A model generated the notes under the pieces. That model was not told the origin of the DNA. It saw only the letters and a list, made by a program, of their open reading frames with translations, and did not search any database. Both the position numbers and the translations under genes were made by a program. A stretch of 10,955 bases of DNA from Clostridia bacterium (GTDB lineage Bacteria > Bacillota > Clostridia > Oscillospirales > Acutalibacteraceae): the NCBI GenBank assembly GCA_017382915.1, contig JAFNZJ010000084.1:1-10955 (forward strand). Direction: 5' to 3'. Each line of letters starts with the position of its first letter. Position 1 is the first letter of the stretch. Positions 1-5,371 of the stretch are shown here, one piece after another.

Positions 1-1
1 T

Positions 2-1063
2 ACGGGAATATCCCAAACGCTCAAAAACTCCTTTTACTGCGGCATCATTACCTACCACAAGGAATATACTCCCGACTTTTTGGTGCAGAAAAAGGTGAAA
101 AACTACGGTGAAATGGCATTAACACAAGTGCAAGGCAGACATGAGCCGATTATAACCGTTGAAGAATACGAAAGGGTGCAAAAGATTATGAAAAGCAAAA
201 CGGGAAAACTTAAGAATCCAACCACAGGAAGAAAGCTGACGGGCGTAACACCGCCTAAGACCGTATGGGGCAGACTGATGATCTGCTCCTGCGGCAGGCG
301 GTTTAACCGCCGCAAATGGCGAACCAATGCTAACGGCGAAAAGTTCTTCGGTTATCAATGCTACGGCACAACGCAGACAGGTACTATCAAAAGTCGCCTA
401 AAGCGTGGACTCCCCATTGACGGTATTTGCCAGTCGCCGATGATCGCTGAGTGGAAGCTTCAGATGATGGCAAACTATATTTTTCGTCACTTTCTAACCA
501 ACAAACAAAAGGTGTTGGAAATTGCGAACTCCATACTTGAGGAGCATATCGGCGATACCGAGGTGCAAGAACAAGACAATTCAAAGTTAATTGAGCAAAA
601 GCAACGTGAGCTTGACAGAGCCAACACAAAACGCAGAAATCTTATTGATTTGCTCAGCAATTGTGATATCTCCCGTGAGGACTATCAAGAAGCACGTGCC
701 GAGGTGGACAGGCAGATTGATAAGCTCAAGTCAGAAATCGAGGAACTGACACCTGTAGTTGAGCCAACCGAGGAAGAAGAAATCGACTATGAAAGCAAAA
801 TAACCGTTCTCCGCTATGCTTTGGAGCAATACACCAACTTCGATACCGACGGTGATATCACCGAAAGTGTCATTGAAGCCTTTGTAGAGAAAATAGAGGT
901 TTCAAAGGACTGCTTTAAGTGGTATCTTCGTGGTGACTTCGGCGGCGACTCTCCCATTCCTATGAATGTGGAAGGCAACCGCAAAAAAGGGGCGACAATC
1001 TCGCCCCAGTACATAATTCCCCCTGCAAACTTTGGCGACTCAGGCTGCTATCAAAGAATCTAA
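2..1063 (+). CDS. Large serine recombinase (site-specific integrase), C-terminal part, 5' truncated by window
   Basis: The frame is open from the first bases, so the true start and the N-terminal catalytic resolvase domain lie outside; 353 residues are visible. The first ~70 residues match the end of the 'Recombinase' DNA-binding domain (LKNSFYCGIITYHKE, then GRHEPIITVEEYERVQKIM). Next comes a zinc beta-ribbon with cysteines at about C95, C97, C120 and C143, and a charged coiled coil at about 190-250 (KLIEQKQRELDRANTKRR). This order is that of large serine integrases of phages, ICEs and Tn4451/Tn5397-like elements, which recombine attP with attB. The tail after the typical KIEVSKDCFKWYLR end is about 40 residues longer than I would expect. 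Such genes usually sit at one end of their element, and here the stop is directly followed by a piece of an unrelated host gene, which fits that position. Family assignment is secure; the type of element is not known. Confidence 0.9.
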   Translation, partial: TGISQTLKNSFYCGIITYHKEYTPDFLVQKKVKNYGEMALTQVQGRHEPIITVEEYERVQKIMKSKTGKLKNPTTGRKLTGVTPPKTVWGRLMICSCGRRFNRRKWRTNANGEKFFGYQCYGTTQTGTIKSRLKRGLPIDGICQSPMIAEWKLQMMANYIFRHFLTNKQKVLEIANSILEEHIGDTEVQEQDNSKLIEQKQRELDRANTKRRNLIDLLSNCDISREDYQEARAEVDRQIDKLKSEIEELTPVVEPTEEEEIDYESKITVLRYALEQYTNFDTDGDITESVIEAFVEKIEVSKDCFKWYLRGDFGGDSPIPMNVEGNRKKGATISPQYIIPPANFGDSGCYQRI

Positions 1064-1125
1064 ATAATTAGATTTATTTGTTATGGGACAAAGTGTTTTA
1101 GCGTGAAATCACATAAAAAGGGCAA
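1064..1125. other. Probable element/chromosome junction (attL or attR zone)
   Basis: The recombinase stop (TAA, 1061-1063) is followed within about 25-50 bases by sequence coding for the C-terminal segment of an EEP-fold protein with no start or N-terminal domain. Serine integrases leave hybrid attachment sites of about 50 bp flanking the element, often beside the integrase gene, so the crossover probably lies in this stretch. The exact core cannot be fixed because the other end of the element is outside the window. The reading frame from 1064 is open and in phase with the recombinase. The boundary is inferred, not seen directly. Confidence 0.5.
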
Positions 1126-1252
1126 TTTTACTATAATTGTTGACGGCTTTTTAATTAGTGATAATATTGAAGAGATTAAAACCACAAATATAAGCACCGA
1201 CTTTGAATATTCCGACCACAACCCCGTTTTGCTGGAGTTTAAACTAAGATAA
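1064..1252 (+). pseudogene. 3' remnant of an endonuclease/exonuclease/phosphatase (EEP) family gene
   Basis: Frame 1064-1252 encodes about 62 residues ending ...SDHNPVLLEFKLR, with VDGFLISDNIEEI about 15 residues earlier. The SDHNPV motif holds the catalytic Asp-His pair that closes the active site of EEP-fold phosphodiesterases (the DNase I / exonuclease III / sphingomyelinase superfamily). The preceding (I/V)DGF.(V/I)SDN segment is what I expect just before it in clostridial members. The rest of the domain, including the Mg-binding Asn and Glu of the N-terminal half, is missing because an integrated element ends immediately upstream. A GTG at 1103 could start translation but lacks a clear Shine-Dalgarno sequence, and 49 residues could not fold as an EEP domain. 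The gene's natural terminator follows the stop. I infer that the 5' half lies on the far side of the element, beyond the window. Confidence 0.75.
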
Positions 1253-1288
1253 AAATCCCCCCGCCTATTGTAGGGCGGGGGATTTTTT
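1251..1288 (+). terminator. Rho-independent terminator of the interrupted EEP gene
   Basis: A GC-rich hairpin (CCCCCCGCC on the left, GGCGGGGG on the right, about 8-base loop, one bulged C) is flanked by A5 and T6 runs. It starts at the EEP stop codon. The A run on the left means it could also work on the minus strand. Confidence 0.85.
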
Positions 1289-1294
1289 GCGCCC

Positions 1295-1323
1295 TTGCTT
1301 TTTGGTTTAATATATGTTATACT
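1295..1323 (+). promoter_or_regulatory. Putative sigma-A promoter of the zinc-ribbon gene
   Basis: TTGCTT (1295-1300), a 17-base spacer and TATACT (1318-1323) lie about 50 bases upstream of the TTG start at 1373, just after the preceding terminator. The -10 box matches consensus at 5 of 6 positions and the -35 box at only 3 of 6, so this is plausible but not strong. Confidence 0.5.
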
Positions 1324-1372
1324 GCACTTAAAGATTACGCTTGTTATATGTCTTTAAAAGGATGTGTTTAAT

Positions 1373-1840
1373 TTGGCAGCAAATCATACCGAAACCTATA
1401 CCTTGAATGTTAATATCCAAGCAATTTATGGAATTTTGGGTGACCCCCGTTTTTATGAAGGTTATAAATTAACCTTTCTTTCTTCAGCGCCTGTTCAAAA
1501 CGGCGCAAAATATCGCTGCAGTACTAATGTAAACTTTTCTTCTTGGGGCGAATATATTGATATAGATGTACTTTTCGTTAATGAAAACACAACCCAAATT
1601 ACTATAAAATCCGAATGTGCTATGCCTACACAGTTTGTTGGCTGGGGCAAAAATAAAAAGAATGTGACTGATATTTATAACTATTTGGTATCGGCTTTGT
1701 CAGGTTACCAAAACCCGGTTAATAATCCACCGCAGGCTGCACCTCAAACCTCGGGACAGCCAAAATTTTGCATTTATTGTGGCGCACCGCTAAACAGAGC
1801 GGCAAAATTTTGCCAAAGTTGCGGCAAGCCGGTTGCTTGA
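1373..1840 (+). CDS. Small protein with beta-rich N-terminal domain and C-terminal double-CxxC zinc ribbon
   Basis: The protein has 155 residues from a TTG start at 1373. The Shine-Dalgarno AAAGG (1357-1361) is at a workable distance from this TTG, whereas the in-frame GTG at 1364 is only two bases from it and so unlikely. Residues ~1-110 form one soluble domain alternating polar and hydrophobic residues (YTLNVNIQAIYGILGD; YIDIDVLFVNENTTQITIKS), reminiscent of SRPBCC/polyketide-cyclase-like lipid-binding folds, but I cannot confirm this. A Pro/Gln-rich linker (~111-128) leads to FCIYCGAP...KFCQSCGKPV, with C133, C136, C147 and C150 as the expected zinc ligands. No signal peptide or membrane segment is visible. 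It is monocistronic, bracketed by a promoter and a terminator. I do not recognise a specific function; the ribbon is the common 'zinc-ribbon domain' found on many Firmicutes proteins. Confidence 0.75.
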   Translation: MAANHTETYTLNVNIQAIYGILGDPRFYEGYKLTFLSSAPVQNGAKYRCSTNVNFSSWGEYIDIDVLFVNENTTQITIKSECAMPTQFVGWGKNKKNVTDIYNYLVSALSGYQNPVNNPPQAAPQTSGQPKFCIYCGAPLNRAAKFCQSCGKPVA

Positions 1841-1857
1841 TTTAAACTAAAATAAAA

Positions 1858-1896
1858 AACGCCCCGCCTGTATTATTAAGGCGGGGCGTTTAAATT
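1858..1896. terminator. Bidirectional rho-independent terminator between convergent genes
   Basis: AACGCCCCGCC (1858-1868) pairs with GGCGGGGCGTT (1880-1890) around an 11-base AT-rich loop. A T-rich tract follows on the plus strand, and the A-rich stretch at 1851-1859 gives a T tract on the minus strand. It therefore serves both the zinc-ribbon gene and the leftward micro-operon. Its arms are very like those of the terminator at 1251-1288. Confidence 0.85.
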
Positions 1897-2133
1897 TTAT
1901 TTAACCCCAAACAAATAGTCGTTAAGGGTGGCTATTCGGCAGCTGTGGTAATCAAACACACTGCAATATTTTTCAATGCATTTGTTGCGTTCATCACGGG
2001 TTTCAAAAACCTGCTTAAAAACCGCCTCATTTGTTTTAATTTCGGGGTCGGCCGAAAAGCCGCCGCAAAAAATCATATTACCAAGCGTTTTACCATAATA
2101 GGGGCAAACTATGTAATAGGCATCATTTGGCAT
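1897..2133 (-). CDS. Small Cys-rich protein (CPYY...CGG...YC...C type), third gene of the micro-operon
   Basis: The protein has 78 residues from ATG at 2133. A longer frame opens at 2271, but AGGAG at 8 bases spacing directly precedes 2133, and the upstream extension overlaps another real small gene, so 2133 is preferred. It has four cysteines (C10, C23, C57, C65) in the pattern ICPYYGK..GNMIFCGG, then a helical, charged middle (EAVFKQVFETRDERNKCIEKYCSVF) and HSCRIATLNDYLF. From memory, small proteins of this layout (a CPYY/CPFY segment, a second Cys followed by Gly, then YC...C..A..L..Y) occur in early regions of Firmicutes prophages. That is a family impression, not a database result. A metal-binding role is plausible. 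The start overlaps the stop of the preceding gene by 11 bases, so the two are translationally coupled. A terminator follows. Confidence 0.75.
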   Translation of the reverse strand: MPNDAYYIVCPYYGKTLGNMIFCGGFSADPEIKTNEAVFKQVFETRDERNKCIEKYCSVFDYHSCRIATLNDYLFGVK

Positions 2134-2284
2134 AGCGCCTTCTCCTTTCATCGTCTGAAAAATTTGTACTGTTGCAGCGCGGGCATATGTAAAAATGCTC
2201 ATAAGGCGGCTCAGAAAATCCGTGTGTTTCGGTAAATATTGATGGTGTGCTAAAAACCGACTTGCACTCATGACAAAAATACAT
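2123..2284 (-). CDS. 53-aa zinc-ribbon-like microprotein, second gene of the micro-operon
   Basis: ATG at 2284 has AGGTG six bases upstream and runs 53 codons to TGA at 2123-2125. The product begins MYFCHECKSVFS and later has FYICPRCNSTNF, giving two CxxC knuckles (C4/C7 and C34/C37), followed by an acidic then strongly basic tail (DDERRRRYAK). This is a two-knuckle zinc ribbon, probably a nucleic-acid or protein-binding module. Small proteins with this layout (CxxC, F, a central HGF...PYE, then CPRCxS) are, from memory, seen in Firmicutes prophages. The stop overlaps the next gene as ATGCCAAATGA. The cysteine spacing, two ribosome binding sites and this coupled overlap argue that it is real, even though a longer frame covers the same bases. 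Confidence 0.75.
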   Translation of the reverse strand: MYFCHECKSVFSTPSIFTETHGFSEPPYEHFYICPRCNSTNFSDDERRRRYAK

Positions 2285-2296
2285 ATCGTTCACCTG

Positions 2297-2440
2297 CTAT
2301 CTTTTTGCCCTGGGTGGGGTAGCGCCCTTTGCCAATTTTAGGAAGGCGGAGTTTGCGGTGCTTAGCATATCCTCCAGCTCAATTATCCGCGCCATTTGTT
2401 CTGCAATCACTTTAACTAATCTTTTCTCGTTTGAACTCAT
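2297..2440 (-). CDS. 47-aa helical microprotein, first gene of the micro-operon
   Basis: ATG at 2440 is preceded by AAGGAG with a rather long 12-base spacer; the frame ends with TAG at 2297-2299. The 47 residues start MSSNEKRLVKVIAEQMARI and continue as a mostly amphipathic helix (IIELEDMLSTANSAFLKLAKG) with a basic C-terminus (PPRAKR). No domain is recognised. It occupies the place a Cro-like gene would have in a phage immunity region, but no helix-turn-helix pattern is evident. It is first downstream of the leftward consensus promoter and 12 bases ahead of the 53-aa gene. Existence as a gene rests on the ribosome binding site, the operon position and the absence of any other explanation for the stretch. 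Confidence 0.6.
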   Translation of the reverse strand: MSSNEKRLVKVIAEQMARIIELEDMLSTANSAFLKLAKGATPPRAKR

Positions 2441-2498
2441 TTTTTGTTAATTCTCCTTTATTTTTGTACTTCTTTGACGGATAAGAAGCCGTGTCAAG

Positions 2499-2522
2499 AG
2501 TTTAGTTTAGTTTTTCTAAACT
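2499..2522. promoter_or_regulatory. Operator O1, just downstream of the leftward start site
   Basis: AGTTTAG-TTTTT-CTAAACT (2504-2522) is a perfect 7-bp inverted repeat with a 5-base centre. An overlapping extra half-site AGTTTAG is at 2499-2505. Relative to the leftward promoter it covers roughly +5 to +23, where a bound repressor would block transcription. Probable ligand: the divergent XRE-S24 protein. Confidence 0.7.
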
Positions 2523-2533
2523 CTCTATAGCCG

Positions 2534-2562
2534 ATTATAACACCCAAATATCTATTTGTCAA
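2534..2562 (-). promoter_or_regulatory. Leftward promoter of the micro-operon (perfect consensus)
   Basis: On the minus strand TTGACA (2562-2557), a 17-base spacer and TATAAT (2539-2534) give an exact sigma-A consensus promoter. The leader to the first ATG at 2440 is about 85 bases. Such strength is typical of a promoter normally held off by a tight repressor, and operator sequences lie on both sides of it. Confidence 0.85.
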
Positions 2563-2568
2563 TAGAAA

Positions 2569-2587
2569 AATTCAGTTTTTCTAAACT
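2569..2587. promoter_or_regulatory. Operator O2 between the two divergent promoters
   Basis: AATTCAGTTTTTCTAAACT matches O1 at 17 of 19 positions; the right half is identical and the left half has two changes. It lies between the -35 box of the leftward promoter (2557-2562) and that of the rightward promoter (2593-2598), so it could act on both. Confidence 0.65.
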
Positions 2588-2592
2588 TTTCG

Positions 2593-2621
2593 TTGACAAA
2601 ACTAAACTTTTATGGTACCAT
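2593..2621 (+). promoter_or_regulatory. Rightward promoter of the repressor gene with operator half-site O3 in the spacer
   Basis: TTGACA (2593-2598), a 17-base spacer and TACCAT (2616-2621) precede the repressor ATG at 2646. The spacer holds CTAAACTTTT (2602-2611), an exact copy of the 10 bases at 2581-2590 and exactly 21 bases (two helical turns) from it. This arrangement suggests autoregulation. Confidence 0.7.
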
Positions 2622-2645
2622 TAACTGGTAAGGAGTGTCGAAAAA

Positions 2646-3296
2646 ATGAAGATACAGTCGTGTTCTGTAAGAATTAAGGAAGCCATGCAGATTAAAAAAA
2701 TCAAGCAGGTGGCTTTGTGTGAGTTAACAGGCATACCAAAAAGCGCAATGTCGCAGTATGTCAGCGGTACCATTTCCCCCAAGGATGACAGATTAAACCT
2801 TTTGGCAGGGGCGCTTGGCGTGTCGGCGGCTTGGCTTAAGGGTTTTGATGTGCCAATGCAAGCCGAAAAAATAACCGGCCTTGAAATTATGCACGATAAT
2901 GTTCATATGGCACCCCTTTTTGAAAGCGTTGCGGCCGGCTTTGGCTGTTATGCCAGTGACCAGGTTATTGATTATGTACCCCTTTTAATTCATAATGATG
3001 CCGATGCTGAACAAACCATTTGCATTAAGGTTTCGGGCGACTCAATGTACCCCAAAATTGAAAACGGCGATATTATAGTGGTGCAAAAAATGGATAGTGT
3101 TGACAGCGGCAGTATAGGTGTGTTTTTAATAGATGATGAAGAGGGCGTGGTTAAGCGCGCCAATTATGTTTATGGTGAGGATTGGTTAGAGCTTATATCC
3201 CTTAACCCTGATTATATGCCCCGCCGTTTTGAGGGCAGGGATGTTGAAAGGGTTAAAACCTTAGGGCTGGTAAAGCAGGTTATAAAAAATATTTAG
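2646..3296 (+). CDS. LexA/CI-like transcriptional repressor (XRE HTH + S24 peptidase domain)
   Basis: The protein has 216 residues; ATG at 2646 follows AGGAG (2631-2635) by 10 bases. Residues ~8-66 are an XRE-type helix-turn-helix (VALCELTGIPKSAMSQYVSG is the recognition region). Residues ~88-213 are a LexA/S24 autoprotease domain: a candidate cleavage site A97-G98 in ESVAAGFG, catalytic S133 in SGDSMYP, and K170 in GVVKRANY. The Ser-Lys spacing of 37 equals that of E. coli LexA (S119/K156) and UmuD (S60/K97), and the Ala-to-Ser distance (36) is close to LexA's 35. All parts needed for RecA-stimulated self-cleavage are therefore present. By analogy with CI, HdiR and LexA it should be a dimeric repressor cleared after DNA damage. 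It is divergent from the three-gene micro-operon and its likely operators lie between them. It is not canonical LexA, whose N-terminal domain is a winged helix rather than XRE. Confidence 0.9.
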   Translation: MKIQSCSVRIKEAMQIKKIKQVALCELTGIPKSAMSQYVSGTISPKDDRLNLLAGALGVSAAWLKGFDVPMQAEKITGLEIMHDNVHMAPLFESVAAGFGCYASDQVIDYVPLLIHNDADAEQTICIKVSGDSMYPKIENGDIIVVQKMDSVDSGSIGVFLIDDEEGVVKRANYVYGEDWLELISLNPDYMPRRFEGRDVERVKTLGLVKQVIKNI

Positions 3297-3301
3297 TGGA
3301 A

Positions 3302-3340
3302 CCTTCATTACCTTAATTAGGTATTATTAGTGAAGGGGGA
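3302..3340 (+). promoter_or_regulatory. Hairpin overlapping the ribosome binding site of the propeller gene
   Basis: CCTTCATTA (3302-3310) pairs with TAGTGAAGG (3328-3336) over 9 bp including one G-U. The right arm contains the start of the Shine-Dalgarno AAGGGGGA (3333-3340). A smaller ACCT/AGGT hairpin sits inside the loop. There is no T tract, so this is not an obvious terminator; it could limit translation of the downstream gene. I saw no convincing promoter between 3297 and 3347. Confidence 0.4.
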
Positions 3341-3347
3341 CCGAAAT

Positions 3348-5360
3348 ATGTTTAAAGAAAAGTTCAAAGCAGAAGTTGATAATATTAAACTGCCCGAAAA
3401 AACCAAAGCCTTGGTGCTTGACAGTATGGAAAGGGCGGTTTTAAGGCAACCTATTAAAATAAAGGTAAGGCGCCTTAAGCTTACCGCCGCAGTTGCGGCA
3501 ATGGTGGCAATATGCTTGGTTGCCGTTTCGGTATTTGAAATTTATAATAAATATCCGCAAAATATGAATGTAATCAAAACACCAAGCGGAATTATTATAA
3601 ATGATGAGCCTGAGGCAAATATTGACGGTCTTAAAAGACCCGCAAACTATGATGAGGTCTATGAGCTTTTTGATAATAGCGTTATCGAGTTCGAGTCTGA
3701 CGCTGTGGTGGATGACGGCTTTACTGAGGAAGATGCTATGTCAGACGAAACTCCCCAAAGCGCAGCCCAAAGTAATTCGGCAAATTTCAGTGGCGGTATT
3801 GGCAATAAAGGTGATACCGAGGTTGGCACAAATTCCACAACCCAGCAAAAGCCAACCACCAACACCGTAACCACACCCGAAACCGAATTTAGTGAAACCA
3901 ACACACAGGTTGAGGGCGTGGATGAAAGTGATATAGTTAAAACCGATGGCAACTACATTTACATATTAAAAACCGCCACAAATAAGGTTGTAATTGCAAA
4001 GCCAAATAATGGCAAAATTATAAAAACCGCAACACTCGCCCTTACTGAGCAGCACCTAAATGGGCACTACATAAATTATGATGAAATGTATGTAAATTCT
4101 AATATGCTTATAGCGGTGGGCAATACATATTCGGCAAACGGCATACCCAGGGCGGTAGCAGATTTTTACAGCCTTGAAAACCCCGAGGCGCCAAAGCATA
4201 TCAATACCCTGTCACAAACGGGTAATGTTGTTTCATCGCGCATTAGTAACGGCGTGCTTTATATGTTTTCAACACAAAATTACAGCGCCTTTACGGTGGA
4301 TAAGCAAAACCCTAAAACCTACCTGCCCTTTATCAGCACTAAGGATAAAGAGGAGCCGATTTTAAGTAGTAACATTTATCTTTTCGGCACCGAAAAGGAT
4401 AGTAGTCAAACCTATTTGGTGTCCTGTTCAATGAAAATTAAAACGGCTGAATTTATAACCGCTAAAGCCGTTATGGGCGGCGGTGAAGAAATATTTACAA
4501 ACGAAAAATCGGTTTATGTAGTACGAAAATTTTTAAATCAAAATAATGATGATAATTCGGCAATTTATAAAACTAAAATAGTAAGGTTTGAAATTGGCAA
4601 AAATGGCACACTTTCACCCATAGCGGTTGGTGAGGTTAAGGGCACCGTTTTAAATCAGTTTTCAATGGCAGAAAGTGATGACGGATATTTTAGAATAGTT
4701 ACCACTGCCCAAAAGCGCACGGGACTAAAATATAATAACCTTTATATTTTAAATTCGCGCCTAAAGCTTACCGGCAGAATTGAAAATTTAGCGCCCGATG
4801 AAAAAATCTATTCGGCACGCCTTTCGGGTGATATTGGTTACTTTGTAACCTACCGTGAGGTTGACCCGCTTTTTGCGGTGGATTTAAGAAATCCCAATAA
4901 CCCCAAAATACTATCAAAGCTTAAAATACCCGGCTTTTCAAACTATTTGCACCCATACGGCGACGGACTGTTGCTTGGTATAGGTAAGGACAGCAATGAC
5001 AGGGGACTTATTAAGCTTTCAATGTTTAATGTAAAGGACCCTAAAAATGTTACCCAAAAGCATAAAAAGGTTTTAAGTGAAACATATGCCACCATTAATA
5101 AAAACCATAAGGCGGCGCTTATAAGCGTTAGCAAAAACCTTATCGGTTTTGCAGTAGGGTATGATGCAAAGTATTACCTTTTTAGTTATTCGTCAAAAGG
5201 ATTTGTCCAAAAAGCAGTGCTTAAAAGCCCGTCATATTTTGCCGATTATAACAGAGGTTTATTTATAGGCAATTATTTATACCTTTGCAGTTATGAGGGC
5301 ATAAAATCCTATAACCTTACCACCCTAAAACCGGTAGATTCGGTTAGTTTTGGTATATAG
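3348..5360 (+). CDS. Membrane-anchored beta-propeller domain protein, probable anti-sigma/sensor partner of the adjacent ECF sigma factor
   Basis: The protein has 670 residues. ATG at 3348 is chosen because AAGGGGGA lies 7 bases upstream; the in-frame GTG at 3330 would place that site inside the gene. Residues 1-~40 are cytoplasmic and resemble the short N-terminal segment of clostridial membrane anti-sigma factors (FKAEVDNIKLPEKTKALVLDS). A single membrane helix follows at ~43-66 after basic residues (KVRRLK), giving an N-in, C-out topology. A Ser/Thr/Gln-rich low-complexity linker (~130-185) leads into the hallmark VEGVDESDIVKTDGNYIYIL (~188-207), the opening of the secreted Beta_propel family (PF09826, assigned from memory). 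Repeated four-stranded blade patterns fill the rest. The ECF sigma gene starts 11 bases after the stop. I infer that the extracellular propeller senses a signal and the N-terminus holds the sigma factor; the family itself is not formally known to do this. Confidence 0.85.
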   Translation: MFKEKFKAEVDNIKLPEKTKALVLDSMERAVLRQPIKIKVRRLKLTAAVAAMVAICLVAVSVFEIYNKYPQNMNVIKTPSGIIINDEPEANIDGLKRPANYDEVYELFDNSVIEFESDAVVDDGFTEEDAMSDETPQSAAQSNSANFSGGIGNKGDTEVGTNSTTQQKPTTNTVTTPETEFSETNTQVEGVDESDIVKTDGNYIYILKTATNKVVIAKPNNGKIIKTATLALTEQHLNGHYINYDEMYVNSNMLIAVGNTYSANGIPRAVADFYSLENPEAPKHINTLSQTGNVVSSRISNGVLYMFSTQNYSAFTVDKQNPKTYLPFISTKDKEEPILSSNIYLFGTEKDSSQTYLVSCSMKIKTAEFITAKAVMGGGEEIFTNEKSVYVVRKFLNQNNDDNSAIYKTKIVRFEIGKNGTLSPIAVGEVKGTVLNQFSMAESDDGYFRIVTTAQKRTGLKYNNLYILNSRLKLTGRIENLAPDEKIYSARLSGDIGYFVTYREVDPLFAVDLRNPNNPKILSKLKIPGFSNYLHPYGDGLLLGIGKDSNDRGLIKLSMFNVKDPKNVTQKHKKVLSETYATINKNHKAALISVSKNLIGFAVGYDAKYYLFSYSSKGFVQKAVLKSPSYFADYNRGLFIGNYLYLCSYEGIKSYNLTTLKPVDSVSFGI

Positions 5361-5371
5361 GGGGTGGCGGT

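Noticed and set aside
1103..1252. A free-standing 49-aa gene from GTG at 1103
   Set aside because: The residues match only the C-terminal end of the EEP domain and no good ribosome binding site is present; better explained as a remnant.
1251..1890. The two similar GC-rich hairpins (1251-1288 and 1858-1890) as ends of a mobile element
   Set aside because: Each sits directly after a stop codon with T tracts, and the similarity is limited to the CCCCGCC/GGCGGGG arms; they are ordinary terminators.
1945..2235. 96-aa rightward frame
   Set aside because: Antisense to the two Cys-rich genes, no ribosome binding site, and no recognisable motif; a shadow frame.
1897..2271. A single 124-aa leftward gene
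   Set aside because: The first 46 residues overlap a better-supported 53-aa CxxC gene; the AGGAG site points to ATG at 2133 as the real start.
2462..2497. A second leftward promoter using the minus-strand TTGACA at 2497-2492
   Set aside because: No acceptable -10 box lies 16-18 bases further on; the perfect promoter at 2534-2562 explains the operon.
2646..3296. Calling the repressor the host LexA
   Set aside because: The N-terminal domain is an XRE-type helix-turn-helix, not the LexA winged helix, and the operators do not resemble the Gram-positive SOS box.
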